Positions 1 through 9,001 are shown, numbered from the stretch's first letter. The stretch: DNA of 64,000 nt from Chitinophagaceae bacterium (GCA_022843585.1 JALHNJ010000004.1:189226-253225), one strand, 5' to 3'. Numbers and translations: made by a program. Notes: generated by a model from the sequence alone, not told the origin.

Positions 1-809
1 TGTGCATATACTATAGCATCTTTTCCGATGGTTAGTGTTTTACTAACTCCTACTTGCCCCCAAAGTATTACATTGTCTTCAATAGTAGTTGCCCCTGCAA
101 TACCTACCTGAGCTGCAAAAAGACAATTTTTACCAATCACCGTATCGTGGCCAATATGCACCAGGTTGTCCAGTTTTGTACCGGCTCCAATAATCGTATC
201 ATGACTTACACCCCGGTCAATGGTGCAATTAGCTCCTATCTCTACGCCGTTTTCAATCAATACCCGGCCACTACTGTTCATTTTTTTATAATGAATTTCC
301 CTGTTGGTCTTCTTATTATAATAAAAGGCATCGCTTCCGATAACTGTACCCGCCTGTATCACCACAGTATCGCCGATAATGCAATGATCGAGAATTGTAA
401 CATTGGGATATATAATGCAATCTTTTCCAATTTGCACATGATTGCCTACATAAGCACCCGGCATGATCACTGTTCCTTCGCCAACAGATGAAGAATCACT
501 CAGCATTTTCATAGATGGCGCAAAAGGACGATAGAAGTTTACAATCTTTAAATAAGCCTCAAATGGATCATCAACTACTAACAATGCTTTACCGTCGGGA
601 TAATCTGTTTGTTTATTTATAATGATGAATGTTGCTTCAGAGTTAATGCATTTATCATAATATTTAGGGTGGTCTACAAAAACCAAATCACCATTTTCCA
701 CTTTATGTATTTCATTAATACCGGTTGCAATTCCATTTACATTGCCAAAAATTTCTGCACCGATAAGTTGTGCAATAGTAGCAACTGGAACAGGTTTATC
801 AAAACGCAT
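1..809 (-). CDS. lpxD: UDP-3-O-(3-hydroxyacyl)glucosamine N-acyltransferase, C-terminus cut by window edge
   Basis: LpxD adds the N-linked 3-hydroxyacyl chain to UDP-3-O-acyl-glucosamine in lipid A synthesis, in the cytoplasm. About 269 residues are visible. The N-terminal uridine-binding-type domain covers roughly residues 1-95. After it come many hexapeptide repeats of the left-handed beta-helix (GNHVQIGKD, NLVHIGHDT, NVILWGQVG). The His in HIGHD matches the catalytic His of the family (E. coli QIAHN). The start is the ATG at 809 (MRFDKPVP): the frame is open upstream to a stop near 900, but no ATG lies in between. The gene runs off the left edge. Confidence 0.93.
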   Translation of the reverse strand, partial: MRFDKPVPVATIAQLIGAEIFGNVNGIATGINEIHKVENGDLVFVDHPKYYDKCINSEATFIIINKQTDYPDGKALLVVDDPFEAYLKIVNFYRPFAPSMKMLSDSSSVGEGTVIMPGAYVGNHVQIGKDCIIYPNVTILDHCIIGDTVVIQAGTVIGSDAFYYNKKTNREIHYKKMNSSGRVLIENGVEIGANCTIDRGVSHDTIIGAGTKLDNLVHIGHDTVIGKNCLFAAQVGIAGATTIEDNVILWGQVGVSKTLTIGKDAIVYA

Positions 810-1194
810 AGAACAAATTTTGTCAAAGGTAGAGTAAGCTAATGAATGACCGATAGCAGTTAAAATAAGTGATTTGGGTACTTTATCCCTGTTTGGGGCA
901 TCCTTTTTTTAATTAATATTTTTAGGTTTTTTTTTATGTTAACTGTGCTACATCAATCCATAAAAAAATAGTTGGTTGCAAAAAAATTTGAACCAATTTA
1001 TAAAAATTATAAAAATGCATATTGATACAATCCTTTGCTGTCAAGCATTTCAGCATGTTTAAAATTTCATATGATATAATATTTTCTAAAGAAATATTTT
1101 TTTTATCCCATCATCAATTCATAAACAAGTACTTTTTTTGTTGGCTTATCCACAGCTACTTTTAAAATGTTAATAAAATAATTACAAAATTTTT

Positions 1195-1224
1195 TTTGGT
1201 TAAAAGAAATAATTTATAATATTG
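1195..1224 (+). promoter_or_regulatory. Candidate Bacteroidota-type promoter for a small RNA
   Basis: TTTG (1195-1198) followed after 18 nt by TAATATTG (1217-1224), which matches the phylum's TTTG / TAnnTTTG promoter at all but one position. The predicted transcription start is about 1227-1228, just before GGAGGG. No coding sequence follows, only hairpins and a terminator. Confidence 0.4.
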
Positions 1225-1226
1225 TG

Positions 1227-1300
1227 GAGGGAAATTTATTTCCCGTACTTACTAACCCATCCATATATTATCCCTCCGCTTACTACGGAGGGATTTTTTT
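1227..1300 (+). ncRNA. Candidate small RNA or attenuated leader, about 75 nt
   Basis: The predicted transcript has a 5' hairpin (GGGAAA 1229-1234 with TTTCCC 1239-1244, loop TTTA) and a terminal hairpin with a T-tract. The 5' GGAGGGA (1226-1232) is identical to the 3' arm of the terminator (1287-1293). It could therefore pair instead with TCCCTCC (1271-1277), giving mutually exclusive folds. There is no open reading frame of note and no known RNA family is recognised. The call rests only on promoter, fold and terminator. Confidence 0.35.
1271..1300 (+). terminator. Strong intrinsic terminator
   Basis: Perfect 8-bp stem TCCCTCCG (1271-1278) / CGGAGGGA (1286-1293), 7-nt loop, then seven to eight Ts. 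It lies about 270 bp before yicC and no plus-strand gene ends here, so it probably ends a non-coding transcript. Confidence 0.75.
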
Positions 1301-1568
1301 GTACTTATCTCTCCATCCTCTCCCTTGCTTATGCCGGTATCAATTTAATACTCTAAGACTACCTTTAAATATTTCAACTTGACATTTAATGGAACTTGAA
1401 TAATAACGAGAGCCTGCAAAATGCTGATACTTCGACAAGTTAAGTAGCGAACAGAGCGATGAAGTGTGCGACGCAAGGGACGATGCTAGTAGCAATTAGT
1501 TGGCTTAATAAAATTAATCCCTGCTTATGGTATTTAAAATACCTTTACAGTAATCTAAAAATTATTGC

Positions 1569-2444
1569 ATGCTGAAATCAATGACAGGATTTGGAAGAGC
1601 CGAAAAAAATGTGGGTGATAAAACTTTTCTGGTGGATATAAAATCACTCAACGGAAAACAGTTTGAATTGCAATTAAGGATTCCTTCGCTTTTAAAACCT
1701 TTTGAATTTGACATCCGCCGCTTACTTTCTGAACGCCTGAGCCGCGGTAGTGTGGATTGTAATATCAGCCTGAAAGATACAGGTAATGCCCGCCCGGTTA
1801 CTATCAATACAGACCTGGCAAAAGCCTATTATAAACCCCTTTCGGAATTAGCTGCCGCCTTGAATCTTGATACTTCTACTATTTTAAGCACCTTGGTAAA
1901 ACTTCCGGAAGTGATTACCCCGAGTAGCGATACTCTTTCAGATGCCGAATGGCAAGATTTTCAATTGGTAGTATTGGAAGCCATCGACAACCTGAATACC
2001 CACCGCCTGAATGAAGGCAGCATGATGGAAAAAGATTTGTTGCTTCGTATTGATAATATATCCAAACTCCAGGAGGAAGTTATAAAGCTAGAACCGCTTC
2101 GGCAGCAAAAGATCCGGGAAGGCATCACCCGGCTGCTGGAAGAAAATGTAGGTAAGGAAAACTACGACAGCAACCGGCTTGAACAGGAACTTATATATTA
2201 TATAGAAAAGATAGATATTACCGAAGAACAGGTGCGGTTGAAAAACCATTGTCACTACTTCTCCACCCTATTAGCTGATGCGGATGATGCGAAGGGGAAA
2301 AAGCTGTCTTTTATTCTACAGGAAATAGGAAGAGAAATAAACACAACCGGTTCCAAAGCTTATGACTCCACCATTCAAAAAGCAGTAGTAATGATGAAAG
2401 ATGAATTGGAGAAAGCGAAGGAGCAGGTGTTGAATGTATTGTAG
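1569..2444 (+). CDS. yicC: YicC/YloC family endoribonuclease
   Basis: 291 residues, the usual family length. The N-terminus MLKSMTGFGRAE is the hallmark of YicC proteins (YicC_N, about residues 2-155), and the C-terminal DUF1732 region (about 208-291) carries EIGREINTTGSKA near the end. YicC-type proteins are described as endoribonucleases acting in RNA turnover and stress survival. In many Bacteroidota the gene sits next to gmk; here gmk is about 38 kb away and gldH follows directly. The ATG at 1569 is the only start consistent with the conserved N-terminus. Confidence 0.93.
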   Translation: MLKSMTGFGRAEKNVGDKTFLVDIKSLNGKQFELQLRIPSLLKPFEFDIRRLLSERLSRGSVDCNISLKDTGNARPVTINTDLAKAYYKPLSELAAALNLDTSTILSTLVKLPEVITPSSDTLSDAEWQDFQLVVLEAIDNLNTHRLNEGSMMEKDLLLRIDNISKLQEEVIKLEPLRQQKIREGITRLLEENVGKENYDSNRLEQELIYYIEKIDITEEQVRLKNHCHYFSTLLADADDAKGKKLSFILQEIGREINTTGSKAYDSTIQKAVVMMKDELEKAKEQVLNVL

Positions 2445-2523
2445 GAAAGTTTCAAGTTTTGAGTTCCTGGTTTCGGGTTCTCCAAATCATTTCTTCTTAA
2501 TTACATTTGTAAAAAATTATTCC

Positions 2524-3018
2524 TTGAAAACTTTTAGGAAAATCTGCCTGTATTTGCTTGCAGCTTGTGGCTTGTGGCTTGCAGTTCTCTCCTGCGCCAC
2601 TATTGACCTGTACGAAAAATCAGTTGCTATTCCCGGCCACGATTGGCAAAATAGTTATCAACCCACTTTTACATTTACTATAAAAGACACCGCATCAGCT
2701 TACCAGGTCTTTTTAGTGTTGCGGCATAATGATAAGTACAACTTCAATAATATCTATTTAAATCTGCATACCAAACAACCCGGGCAAGATTCCGCACAAA
2801 CAGCGAGATACGATCTCAAACTTGCAACAAATGAAAGTGGATGGCTGGCCAGTGGAATGGATGATATATATGAACACCGCATTGCATTAACTCCAACCGG
2901 GCGGGAATTCTATTTTAAAAAAACCGGTGATTATACTTTTACCATAGAACAAATTATGCGGGAAAACCCATTGAAGAATGTATTGAATGTAGGTCTCCGT
3001 CTTGAAAAGAAACAATAA
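2524..3018 (+). CDS. gldH: Gliding motility lipoprotein GldH
   Basis: GldH is an outer-membrane-associated lipoprotein needed for gliding in Flavobacterium. The mature part contains DLYEK, a proline and HDW motif, and a beta-rich fold as in GldH. The frame is open from an ATG at 2434 inside yicC, but that start gives a poor N-terminus. The TTG at 2524 gives MKTFRKICLYLLAACGLW followed by LAVLSC, a charged-hydrophobic-lipobox signal peptide, so I place the start there (164 residues). The signal-peptide DNA contains a repeated word (GCTTGTGGCTTGTGGCTTGC). It lies between yicC and a two-component pair. Confidence 0.8.
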   Translation: MKTFRKICLYLLAACGLWLAVLSCATIDLYEKSVAIPGHDWQNSYQPTFTFTIKDTASAYQVFLVLRHNDKYNFNNIYLNLHTKQPGQDSAQTARYDLKLATNESGWLASGMDDIYEHRIALTPTGREFYFKKTGDYTFTIEQIMRENPLKNVLNVGLRLEKKQ

Positions 3019-3032
3019 CCTCCTCTTACACT

Positions 3033-4025
3033 ATGGCCGATATAAGCCGTAAAAGATTTCGCCGTGCATCCTTTATTTATTGGATGCTCCTTATCTATAT
3101 TATTGCAGCTTTAGTATGGTGGTTTATTTCGCTGAACAATCATGTTGCCACCATGCGGAATTTTAAAATCAACCAAATCAACGCAACTATCAGCAAACAG
3201 CAACTACCCGGCCTGTACCAGGTAGAATTGGATAAAATCAATAAAGAACATAGCCGTGAAAAAACAAAATACATCAGCGAGGGAGCTATTTTTCTATTAC
3301 TAATATTGGTGGGGGCGGTGTTTGTATATCGTTCTATGAGGCGGCAATTTAACCTACAACAACAGCAACAAAATTTTATGATGGCGGTGACGCATGAATT
3401 AAAAACACCTATTTCAGTGACCAGGCTAAATCTTGAAACTTTACAGAAGTATAATCTTGACCCGGAAAAGCAGAAGAAAATTATCCGTACCACACTAGAC
3501 GAAACAGCCCGGCTCAATTCGTTAACCAATAATATTCTTATTTCCGCACAACTGGAAGGAGACCGATATAAGTCTGCCAAAGAAGAACTTGACTTATCTA
3601 CATTATTTAAAGATTGCATACAAGATTTTAAGAAACGATTTCCCGATAGAATATTTAAAGAAGATATTCAGGATGATGCGGATGTACAGGGCGACCCGTT
3701 ATTATTACAAATGCTGATCAATAACCTACTGGAAAATGCTATAAAATATTCGCCTAAAGAAAGCACCATAACGGCGTTGCTAAAAAAATTAAATCCCGGA
3801 ATTTGTTTACAAGTATCGGATGAGGGGCATGGAATTGAAGATGCTGAAAAGGATAAGATATTCAACAAATTTTACCGCATTGGAAACGAGGGAACCCGCA
3901 AAACCCAAGGCACTGGCCTTGGCTTGTATCTTTGTCGCAAAATTGCAACGGCGCATAATGCCGACATTTCGGTGACAAACAATGAACCCAATGGCAGTAA
4001 TTTTGTCGTCGTTTTTAAAAGCTAA
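3033..4025 (+). CDS. Sensor histidine kinase
   Basis: 330 residues. Two membrane segments (about 16-34 and 84-101) flank a short periplasmic loop of about 48 residues, too small for a large ligand domain. The HisKA helix carries the phospho-acceptor His121 (VTHELKTP). The HATPase domain has an N-box (NNLLENAIKYS, about 230-240), DEGHGI (about 263-268), F-box NKFYRI and G2 box GTGLGL (293-298). No HAMP domain is obvious. It starts 14 nt after gldH, and its partner regulator follows within 100 nt. The signal sensed is unknown. Confidence 0.93.
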   Translation: MADISRKRFRRASFIYWMLLIYIIAALVWWFISLNNHVATMRNFKINQINATISKQQLPGLYQVELDKINKEHSREKTKYISEGAIFLLLILVGAVFVYRSMRRQFNLQQQQQNFMMAVTHELKTPISVTRLNLETLQKYNLDPEKQKKIIRTTLDETARLNSLTNNILISAQLEGDRYKSAKEELDLSTLFKDCIQDFKKRFPDRIFKEDIQDDADVQGDPLLLQMLINNLLENAIKYSPKESTITALLKKLNPGICLQVSDEGHGIEDAEKDKIFNKFYRIGNEGTRKTQGTGLGLYLCRKIATAHNADISVTNNEPNGSNFVVVFKS

Positions 4026-4122
4026 GAGTTAAAAGGAGGAAACGAGAATAGGAGAAGATATCTTATTGAAAATTGCTTCTATCGTTTTGAGTCACTTCTT
4101 CGTTAGTTTCAAGAATACAACC

Positions 4123-4830
4123 ATGACCACAGAAAAAAAATCATCGATATTACTGGTAGAAGATGAAGAGAATCTTCATGAGGCCTTAAAACTAAATTTG
4201 GAACTGGAAGGTTATGAGGTAACCTCTGCCTACGATGGTGCTGCAGCACTCAATGCGGTGCAAGGTGAATACTTCGACCTAATTATACTGGATGTGATGT
4301 TGCCGGAGATGGATGGCATTAATGTTACCGAAACGGTTCGTATCAGCAACAACGAAGTGCCGATTCTGATTCTTAGCGCAAAAAACAGCAGTGCTGACAG
4401 GGTATTAGGCTTAAAGAAAGGTGCAGATGATTATCTAACTAAGCCTTTTAACCTGGAAGAACTTTTATTAAGAGTTTATAAGCTGATTAATAAGAACAAA
4501 AAACTTCAGGATAAATCATCAATTGATGACACCTACAGCTTTGGCAACAACAGCATCGATTTTAAAGCGCAGGAAGCCACTAAAAGCACAGGTGAAAAAA
4601 TTCAGTTGAGCAAGAAGGAAACAATGCTATTGAAGCTACTGATTGAAAACAAAAACGAAGTAGTACCCAGAGAAAAGATTTTACAATCCGTTTGGGGTTA
4701 TAATGTTTACCCAACTACCAGAACCATCGATAATTTTATTCTTAGCTTTCGTAAATATTTTGAAGAAGACAGCCGCAACCCAAAATACTTCCACTCGGTT
4801 AGGGGCGTTGGTTATAAGTACTCAGAGTAA
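4123..4830 (+). CDS. OmpR-family response regulator
   Basis: 235 residues from the ATG at 4123; a longer TTG-started frame from 4066 adds residues unlike the family. The receiver domain has the acidic pair (VEDEE, 13-15), phospho-acceptor Asp57 (LIILDVMLPEMDG), Ser85 and Lys107 (LTKPF). The C-terminal winged helix (about 140-235) ends VRGVGYKYSE, typical of OmpR/PhoB regulators. It is the evident partner of the upstream kinase. Its 3' end overlaps the convergent batD by 9 nt. Confidence 0.93.
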   Translation: MTTEKKSSILLVEDEENLHEALKLNLELEGYEVTSAYDGAAALNAVQGEYFDLIILDVMLPEMDGINVTETVRISNNEVPILILSAKNSSADRVLGLKKGADDYLTKPFNLEELLLRVYKLINKNKKLQDKSSIDDTYSFGNNSIDFKAQEATKSTGEKIQLSKKETMLLKLLIENKNEVVPREKILQSVWGYNVYPTTRTIDNFILSFRKYFEEDSRNPKYFHSVRGVGYKYSE

Positions 4831-6594
4831 AGCTTTCTCAATTTCTCCTAACAGTCTTTTTGTATTATTGAAGATCAATTGCCTGTCTTCTGTAATTGAA
4901 ACATTGGTGAACATTCCTGTTTCGCATTGTTGCAATAAAGTTGCTGTTTCATCTACCAATGATCTATCAAGCCCACTTTCCTTCATCCGGGCAAATAAAT
5001 TCTCCTTATTTATTTCCGTGCCTGCCAGTTTATAATAATTGCCGAAGAAACTCCAAACTGATTGATGAAGCGATGCATAGAAATCTTTATTGGTTTCATT
5101 TATTTGTACAGATTCAAGCAATTCATCCGTAGTTATTGTTTTGGTTTTCTCCGCTGTACGAATTGCCTGTTCAGTTGTCGAAACTTTTCTTCTTTTTATC
5201 ATCCAAAAAACTATACCTGCTAAAACAACAAGTAGTCCGGTTCCTGCCAGCCAATATTTTCTCTTTCCACTTGTTTCTTTCCTATCAACAACTGAAATTG
5301 GTTGTTGTTTCTTTTCACTAATCGCAATCTGTTGTGGCTTTGTAACAACGGTTTTGTAAACACCTGTATCAATATTAAAAAAGGTAAAACTGATAGGTGG
5401 AATAATATAAGTGCCGGGTGCAGCTGCTACAAAAGCATAGCGAAATTTCCGTTTGCCTTTTAGCGGTGTGCCATACACGTCCAGTGAATCCTTTATTTCC
5501 GGATCAAATCCCTCTACTCCATCAGGCCAATTAATTACCGGGGCATTCAATTGTATAAAGTTTCCTTTTCCTGAAATAGCAAGTTCCAGGACACCCTCTT
5601 CGTTAGCAGAAATCTTCTTATCGATAATAGCAGCGGAAATAGAAAAATTTCCTACAGCTCCGTTAAAACCTGTTGTTTTTCCTTTTTCAGGTATCGGCTT
5701 CACCACAATGTTGATTGGCGCTGTGCTAATGTCATTCTCAAAAACTTCCGCATTGGCTGGTGCTACTTCCGGTTCATTGTTTAAAATACCTTCCACAATT
5801 TCCTGCTCGGTTCTTTTTTTTACTTTGCTTCGGGAAAATTCAACTTTATTTTTTACTTCCATTGCATCAATTGTAAATAAACCTGCCTGCAAAGGATATA
5901 GTTGCACTTTTCGAATGGTGTGAACATCAAATGTCTTTCCATTTATTTCTTCGGTTGTAACAAAACGATCAGAAAGATTTATTACATCCAATACCGAAAA
6001 ACCATAAAAGCCCGGATTTTTTACAATATCAGATTTTGATTCCAGCCTTGAATATAATTTGAAGGTTGCTACCACCGGCTCTCCGACAAAACTGGTTTTC
6101 TTATCTACCTGCACTTTCATAAAAAGGTTCTGTCGTATTTTTTCTTGCACATCTTCGCCGGGTCGCAAATAATAATCAGAACTGGTAGTTACCTCTTTTT
6201 CAAAACGCTTCATTGCCACTTCTTTCGAAATAACTTCAATATAATTGTCATTGCTCCTTACCTGCTTGCCATCTACCAAAATAAAAGTGCCGGAAATGAT
6301 TTGTTTGCCAGGATTCAAAGCAACCAATGTAAATACATAGTTCTTCGATATCCTGTCGTTATTAGCAAGCCTGGTTTTACCAGAATAGATATAAGGGCCA
6401 GCCACTGTTTTAAACCCCTTGAATAAAGGTGTAACAAAACCAGAAGCTGCCGCACCATCATCTATTACATATTGGACCTGGAAGGCCTCTCCCACCACAA
6501 TTGGTGTTACTGGCACAATGGTTTTGAATGAAACCTGAGCTATTGCAAAAGCAGTAAGCAAAGTGAAGAATATAATGGCAGTGATTTTTTTCAT
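4822..6594 (-). CDS. batD: BatD family protein
   Basis: 590 residues with a signal peptide (about 1-19, cut after AFAIA), a large periplasmic region of Ig-like beta domains, one membrane segment (about 447-467, followed by KRRK) and a cytoplasmic tail. BatD belongs to the bat aerotolerance operon, usually with the AAA ATPase MoxR and VWA proteins BatA/BatB. None of these is next to it here, so it stands alone. The start is the ATG at 6594 with a clear signal peptide; a perfect inverted repeat lies 10 nt upstream. Confidence 0.85.
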   Translation of the reverse strand: MKKITAIIFFTLLTAFAIAQVSFKTIVPVTPIVVGEAFQVQYVIDDGAAASGFVTPLFKGFKTVAGPYIYSGKTRLANNDRISKNYVFTLVALNPGKQIISGTFILVDGKQVRSNDNYIEVISKEVAMKRFEKEVTTSSDYYLRPGEDVQEKIRQNLFMKVQVDKKTSFVGEPVVATFKLYSRLESKSDIVKNPGFYGFSVLDVINLSDRFVTTEEINGKTFDVHTIRKVQLYPLQAGLFTIDAMEVKNKVEFSRSKVKKRTEQEIVEGILNNEPEVAPANAEVFENDISTAPINIVVKPIPEKGKTTGFNGAVGNFSISAAIIDKKISANEEGVLELAISGKGNFIQLNAPVINWPDGVEGFDPEIKDSLDVYGTPLKGKRKFRYAFVAAAPGTYIIPPISFTFFNIDTGVYKTVVTKPQQIAISEKKQQPISVVDRKETSGKRKYWLAGTGLLVVLAGIVFWMIKRRKVSTTEQAIRTAEKTKTITTDELLESVQINETNKDFYASLHQSVWSFFGNYYKLAGTEINKENLFARMKESGLDRSLVDETATLLQQCETGMFTNVSITEDRQLIFNNTKRLLGEIEKALL

Positions 6595-6603
6595 ACCGTA
6601 TTC

Positions 6604-6621
6604 AACACTAAAAATAGTGTT
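6604..6621. promoter_or_regulatory. Perfect inverted repeat upstream of batD
   Basis: AACACTA-AAAA-TAGTGTT, 7+4+7, ending 10 nt before the batD start codon. It could be an operator or a 5' UTR hairpin. On the minus strand the loop region reads CTATTTTTAG, close to the TAnnTTTG box, so it may overlap the promoter. Confidence 0.35.
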
Positions 6622-6681
6622 GCTTTCTTAAAAACTAATTTAAAATGTGTTAAAGGGTAATCCGGCCTTTTAGCGAATAGA

Positions 6682-7380
6682 TTAAAGGTCTCCCAACTGC
6701 GGACGAATAACAATATCTTCCACACAAGCCTGTATCGATAATTGAGAGGCTGCAAAAATCATTTTTGCTATATCCTCCACTTCCATAATACGTTTGGCAG
6801 AGTTATCATAATTACCCCATGAATCACTCAGCACTGCACCGGGATGTACTGATGTTACTTTTATTCCATGCGGTTTCATTTCTTCCCGCAGATTTTTGCT
6901 AAACCCATGCATCGCAAATTTGCTGATACTATAGGCACCACCATTGACATAAGCATCTAGTGAAGCTATGGAACACATATTAAAAATATGGCCGGAGCGT
7001 CGCTCCATCATTGCTGGAAGAACAGTTCTTGTAAGATGATAAGCACTCATTAAATTCGTTGCTAACTGACTTTCCAATGTGCCATCCGGTTCATTATACA
7101 CACTACCCGGCTCAAACAAACCTGCATTATTAACGAGTATATCAGGCTCAACAAAAGACAAACACCAATTACCAAATGCAATGGCTTCTTCTTTTTTACT
7201 TAAATCAAATGGTTTGGCCTTGATTGTAACGGCAGGAAATCTTGTCATTAATTCCTCTACTGTTTTATACAACGCTACTTCTCCCCTGGAGCATAAAAAT
7301 AAATTATGTCCATTGGCAGCAAAAATTTCCGCAACGGCTTTGCCAATTCCTTTTGAGGCACCGGTGATGATAACATTCAT
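6682..7380 (-). CDS. Short-chain dehydrogenase/reductase
   Basis: 232 residues, a classical SDR. The cofactor motif TGASKGIG is at residues 6-13, NNAG at 84-87, the catalytic Ser in SIAS (about 137-140), and YSISK gives Tyr150 and Lys154. The acidic-residue position after beta-2 reads CSRGE, which is compatible with NADP(H). The substrate cannot be read from sequence; YdfG- or sepiapterin-reductase-like enzymes are the nearest idea. It is a single gene after batD, divergent from the YjjG-type gene. Confidence 0.85.
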   Translation of the reverse strand: MNVIITGASKGIGKAVAEIFAANGHNLFLCSRGEVALYKTVEELMTRFPAVTIKAKPFDLSKKEEAIAFGNWCLSFVEPDILVNNAGLFEPGSVYNEPDGTLESQLATNLMSAYHLTRTVLPAMMERRSGHIFNMCSIASLDAYVNGGAYSISKFAMHGFSKNLREEMKPHGIKVTSVHPGAVLSDSWGNYDNSAKRIMEVEDIAKMIFAASQLSIQACVEDIVIRPQLGDL

Positions 7381-7514
7381 GAGGTAAAGTTAGATATCTT
7401 ATTAAAATACGAAGTTAGAACTACGAAGTCTGCAATCCTAAAAGGTATTATCGCTTTGGGAGATCTCGTAATTCCTACCTAATACTTCTATTTCCAATTT
7501 CGTATTTTGCAGAA

Positions 7515-8222
7515 ATGCAGTACAAACATCTTTTTTTCGACCTTGACCATACTATTTGGGATTTTGAAGCTAATAGCCGGCTAACACTAAGTGAACTCTA
7601 CGAATCCATGAAATTGCAGGAAAGAGGTGTTCATGATTTTGATCTGTTTCATAAAAATTACCTGCTGCATAATGATAAACTTTGGGAACGCTACCGCAAA
7701 GGCTATATTAAAGTAGATGAACTTCGGTGGAAAAGAATGTGGCTGACTTTACTGGACTTTAAAATTGCCGATGAACTATTGTCGCATAAAATGGGTACTA
7801 CTTTTCTTGATTTGTTACCCACCAGAAATTTGCTATTTCCCGGCACCATTGAAACATTGGATTACCTGGTGGAAAAGAACTATCAGTTACATTTAATTAC
7901 CAACGGCTTTGAAAAAACTCAGCATAGCAAACTAAAAAACTCAGGTCTCGATAAATATTTTATTGAAGTAATTACGTCAGAAGGCAGCAACAGCCTGAAA
8001 CCGCATAAAGAAATTTTTGACTACGCATTTAAAAAAACGAATGCAAAGCCTGAGCAAAGTATAATGTTGGGCGATAGTATTGATGTAGATATTTTAGGCG
8101 GGATGAATGCAGGAATAGACCAGGTGCATGTAAATCACTTAACCAACAAAGCTGAAATGGTGAATGGAAAGCTACCCACTTATACTGTTTATTCGCTAAA
8201 AGAATTGGAAGGAATATTTTAA
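7515..8222 (+). CDS. HAD hydrolase, YjjG family pyrimidine 5'-nucleotidase
   Basis: 235 residues. Motif I FFDLDHT gives the nucleophile Asp9 and Asp11, motif II LITNGF gives the Thr, and motifs III/IV are in KPHKEIF and MLGDSIDVDILGG. The length and the helical cap after motif I fit the YjjG/YfnB group, which dephosphorylates (non-canonical) pyrimidine nucleoside monophosphates. The ATG at 7515 gives the conserved start MQYKHLFFDLDHT. Confidence 0.88.
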   Translation: MQYKHLFFDLDHTIWDFEANSRLTLSELYESMKLQERGVHDFDLFHKNYLLHNDKLWERYRKGYIKVDELRWKRMWLTLLDFKIADELLSHKMGTTFLDLLPTRNLLFPGTIETLDYLVEKNYQLHLITNGFEKTQHSKLKNSGLDKYFIEVITSEGSNSLKPHKEIFDYAFKKTNAKPEQSIMLGDSIDVDILGGMNAGIDQVHVNHLTNKAEMVNGKLPTYTVYSLKELEGIF

Positions 8223-8274
8223 AACAGCTGCGAGTTATTAGTGACGATTAGAGAGCCGCTAAAAGCGAAAAGTC

Positions 8275-8931
8275 TTACCAAGTCGCTATAACCGTCACAC
8301 CACCCTTTGGCTTATCACCAATGTTCACCAAAATTTTTGCATCCAATGGCAATAGCAAATCAACCCTTGAGCCTAATTTAATAAAACCCATTTCATCGGT
8401 TTGATTTACTTGCTGACCGGGTTTGAGATAATTGCAAATACGTTTCGCCAATGCACCGGCAATTTGTTTTACCAATATTTCTTTTCCGTCTTTACGGTAT
8501 ACAACAGAATGACGTTCATTTTCTGTTGATGATTTTGGATGCCAGGCTACCAAATATTTTCCTTTGTGATACTGGCTATAGGCCACTTCACCGCTTACCG
8601 GATTACGGTTTACATGCACATTCAGCGGACTCATAAAAATGGAAACCTGCATGCGGCGGTCGGTAAAATATTCATCGGCTTGAACCTCTTCTATCACTAC
8701 TACTTTGCCATCGGCAGGGGCAACGATTGCATTTTCCTGGATAGTTAATTGTCTTTTTGGTATGCGGAAGAAGGAAATAAGAAATAACAACAGGCCTAAT
8801 GTGCCTATAAAGATCAACAGGCTTAAAATTGGAATAGAAGAACTAAGAAAATAAAAAGAAAGCACATTGATGATACCGAAAAGTATGGTGGCAATTGCTA
8901 TGCTGGTATATCCTTCTTTATGTATGGTCAT
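8275..8931 (-). CDS. psd: Phosphatidylserine decarboxylase proenzyme
   Basis: Makes phosphatidylethanolamine from phosphatidylserine at the membrane. The short form here is 218 residues with one or two N-terminal membrane segments (about 12-55). PADGK (about 72-76) and NVHVN carry the Asp and His of the self-cleavage triad. KLGSR near residue 185-189 is the autocleavage site, where the Ser becomes the pyruvoyl group. I prefer the ATG at 8931, because the longer TTG start at 8952 lies inside a TATATTTG promoter box. It sits with cdsA, the step that makes CDP-diacylglycerol. Confidence 0.92.
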   Translation of the reverse strand: MTIHKEGYTSIAIATILFGIINVLSFYFLSSSIPILSLLIFIGTLGLLLFLISFFRIPKRQLTIQENAIVAPADGKVVVIEEVQADEYFTDRRMQVSIFMSPLNVHVNRNPVSGEVAYSQYHKGKYLVAWHPKSSTENERHSVVYRKDGKEILVKQIAGALAKRICNYLKPGQQVNQTDEMGFIKLGSRVDLLLPLDAKILVNIGDKPKGGVTVIATW

Positions 8932-8949
8932 TGAGCCGTGGTTGAAGGG

Positions 8950-8957
8950 CAAATATA
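8950..8957 (-). promoter_or_regulatory. TAnnTTTG promoter box for psd
   Basis: TATATTTG on the minus strand, an exact match to the phylum's -7 element, 18 nt before the psd ATG. The implied leader is about 15 nt. It suggests psd has its own promoter although cdsA ends only about 50 nt upstream. Confidence 0.5.
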
Positions 8958-9001
8958 GGAAAATGGGGCTGGTGAATAGTCAATGGTGAATGGTGAATAT
9001 C

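Larger units (their letters stand above)
810..1568. other. Gene-free intergenic region between divergent lpxD and yicC
   Basis: About 760 bases without a credible protein gene. The first 400 are very A+T rich with long T and A runs. A promoter-like pair, two hairpins and a strong terminator lie at 1195-1300 and are listed separately. At 1431-1445 is TTCGACAAGTTAAG, a relative of the TTCGACAAGCTCAG word found again inside the GH9 gene near 62.57 kb. Nothing else is recognised. Confidence 0.6.

Noticed and set aside
54..842. Two plus-strand ORFs at the left edge
   Set aside because: Shadows of lpxD on the minus strand; no family resemblance.
810..1568. tRNA or rRNA gene in the largest gap
   Set aside because: No cloverleaf, CCA end or rRNA-like segment can be seen.
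4031..4045. Strong Shine-Dalgarno-like AAGGAGGAAAC before the response regulator
   Set aside because: It lies about 80 nt before the supported ATG at 4123 and would not serve it; the TTG at 4066 adds non-family residues.
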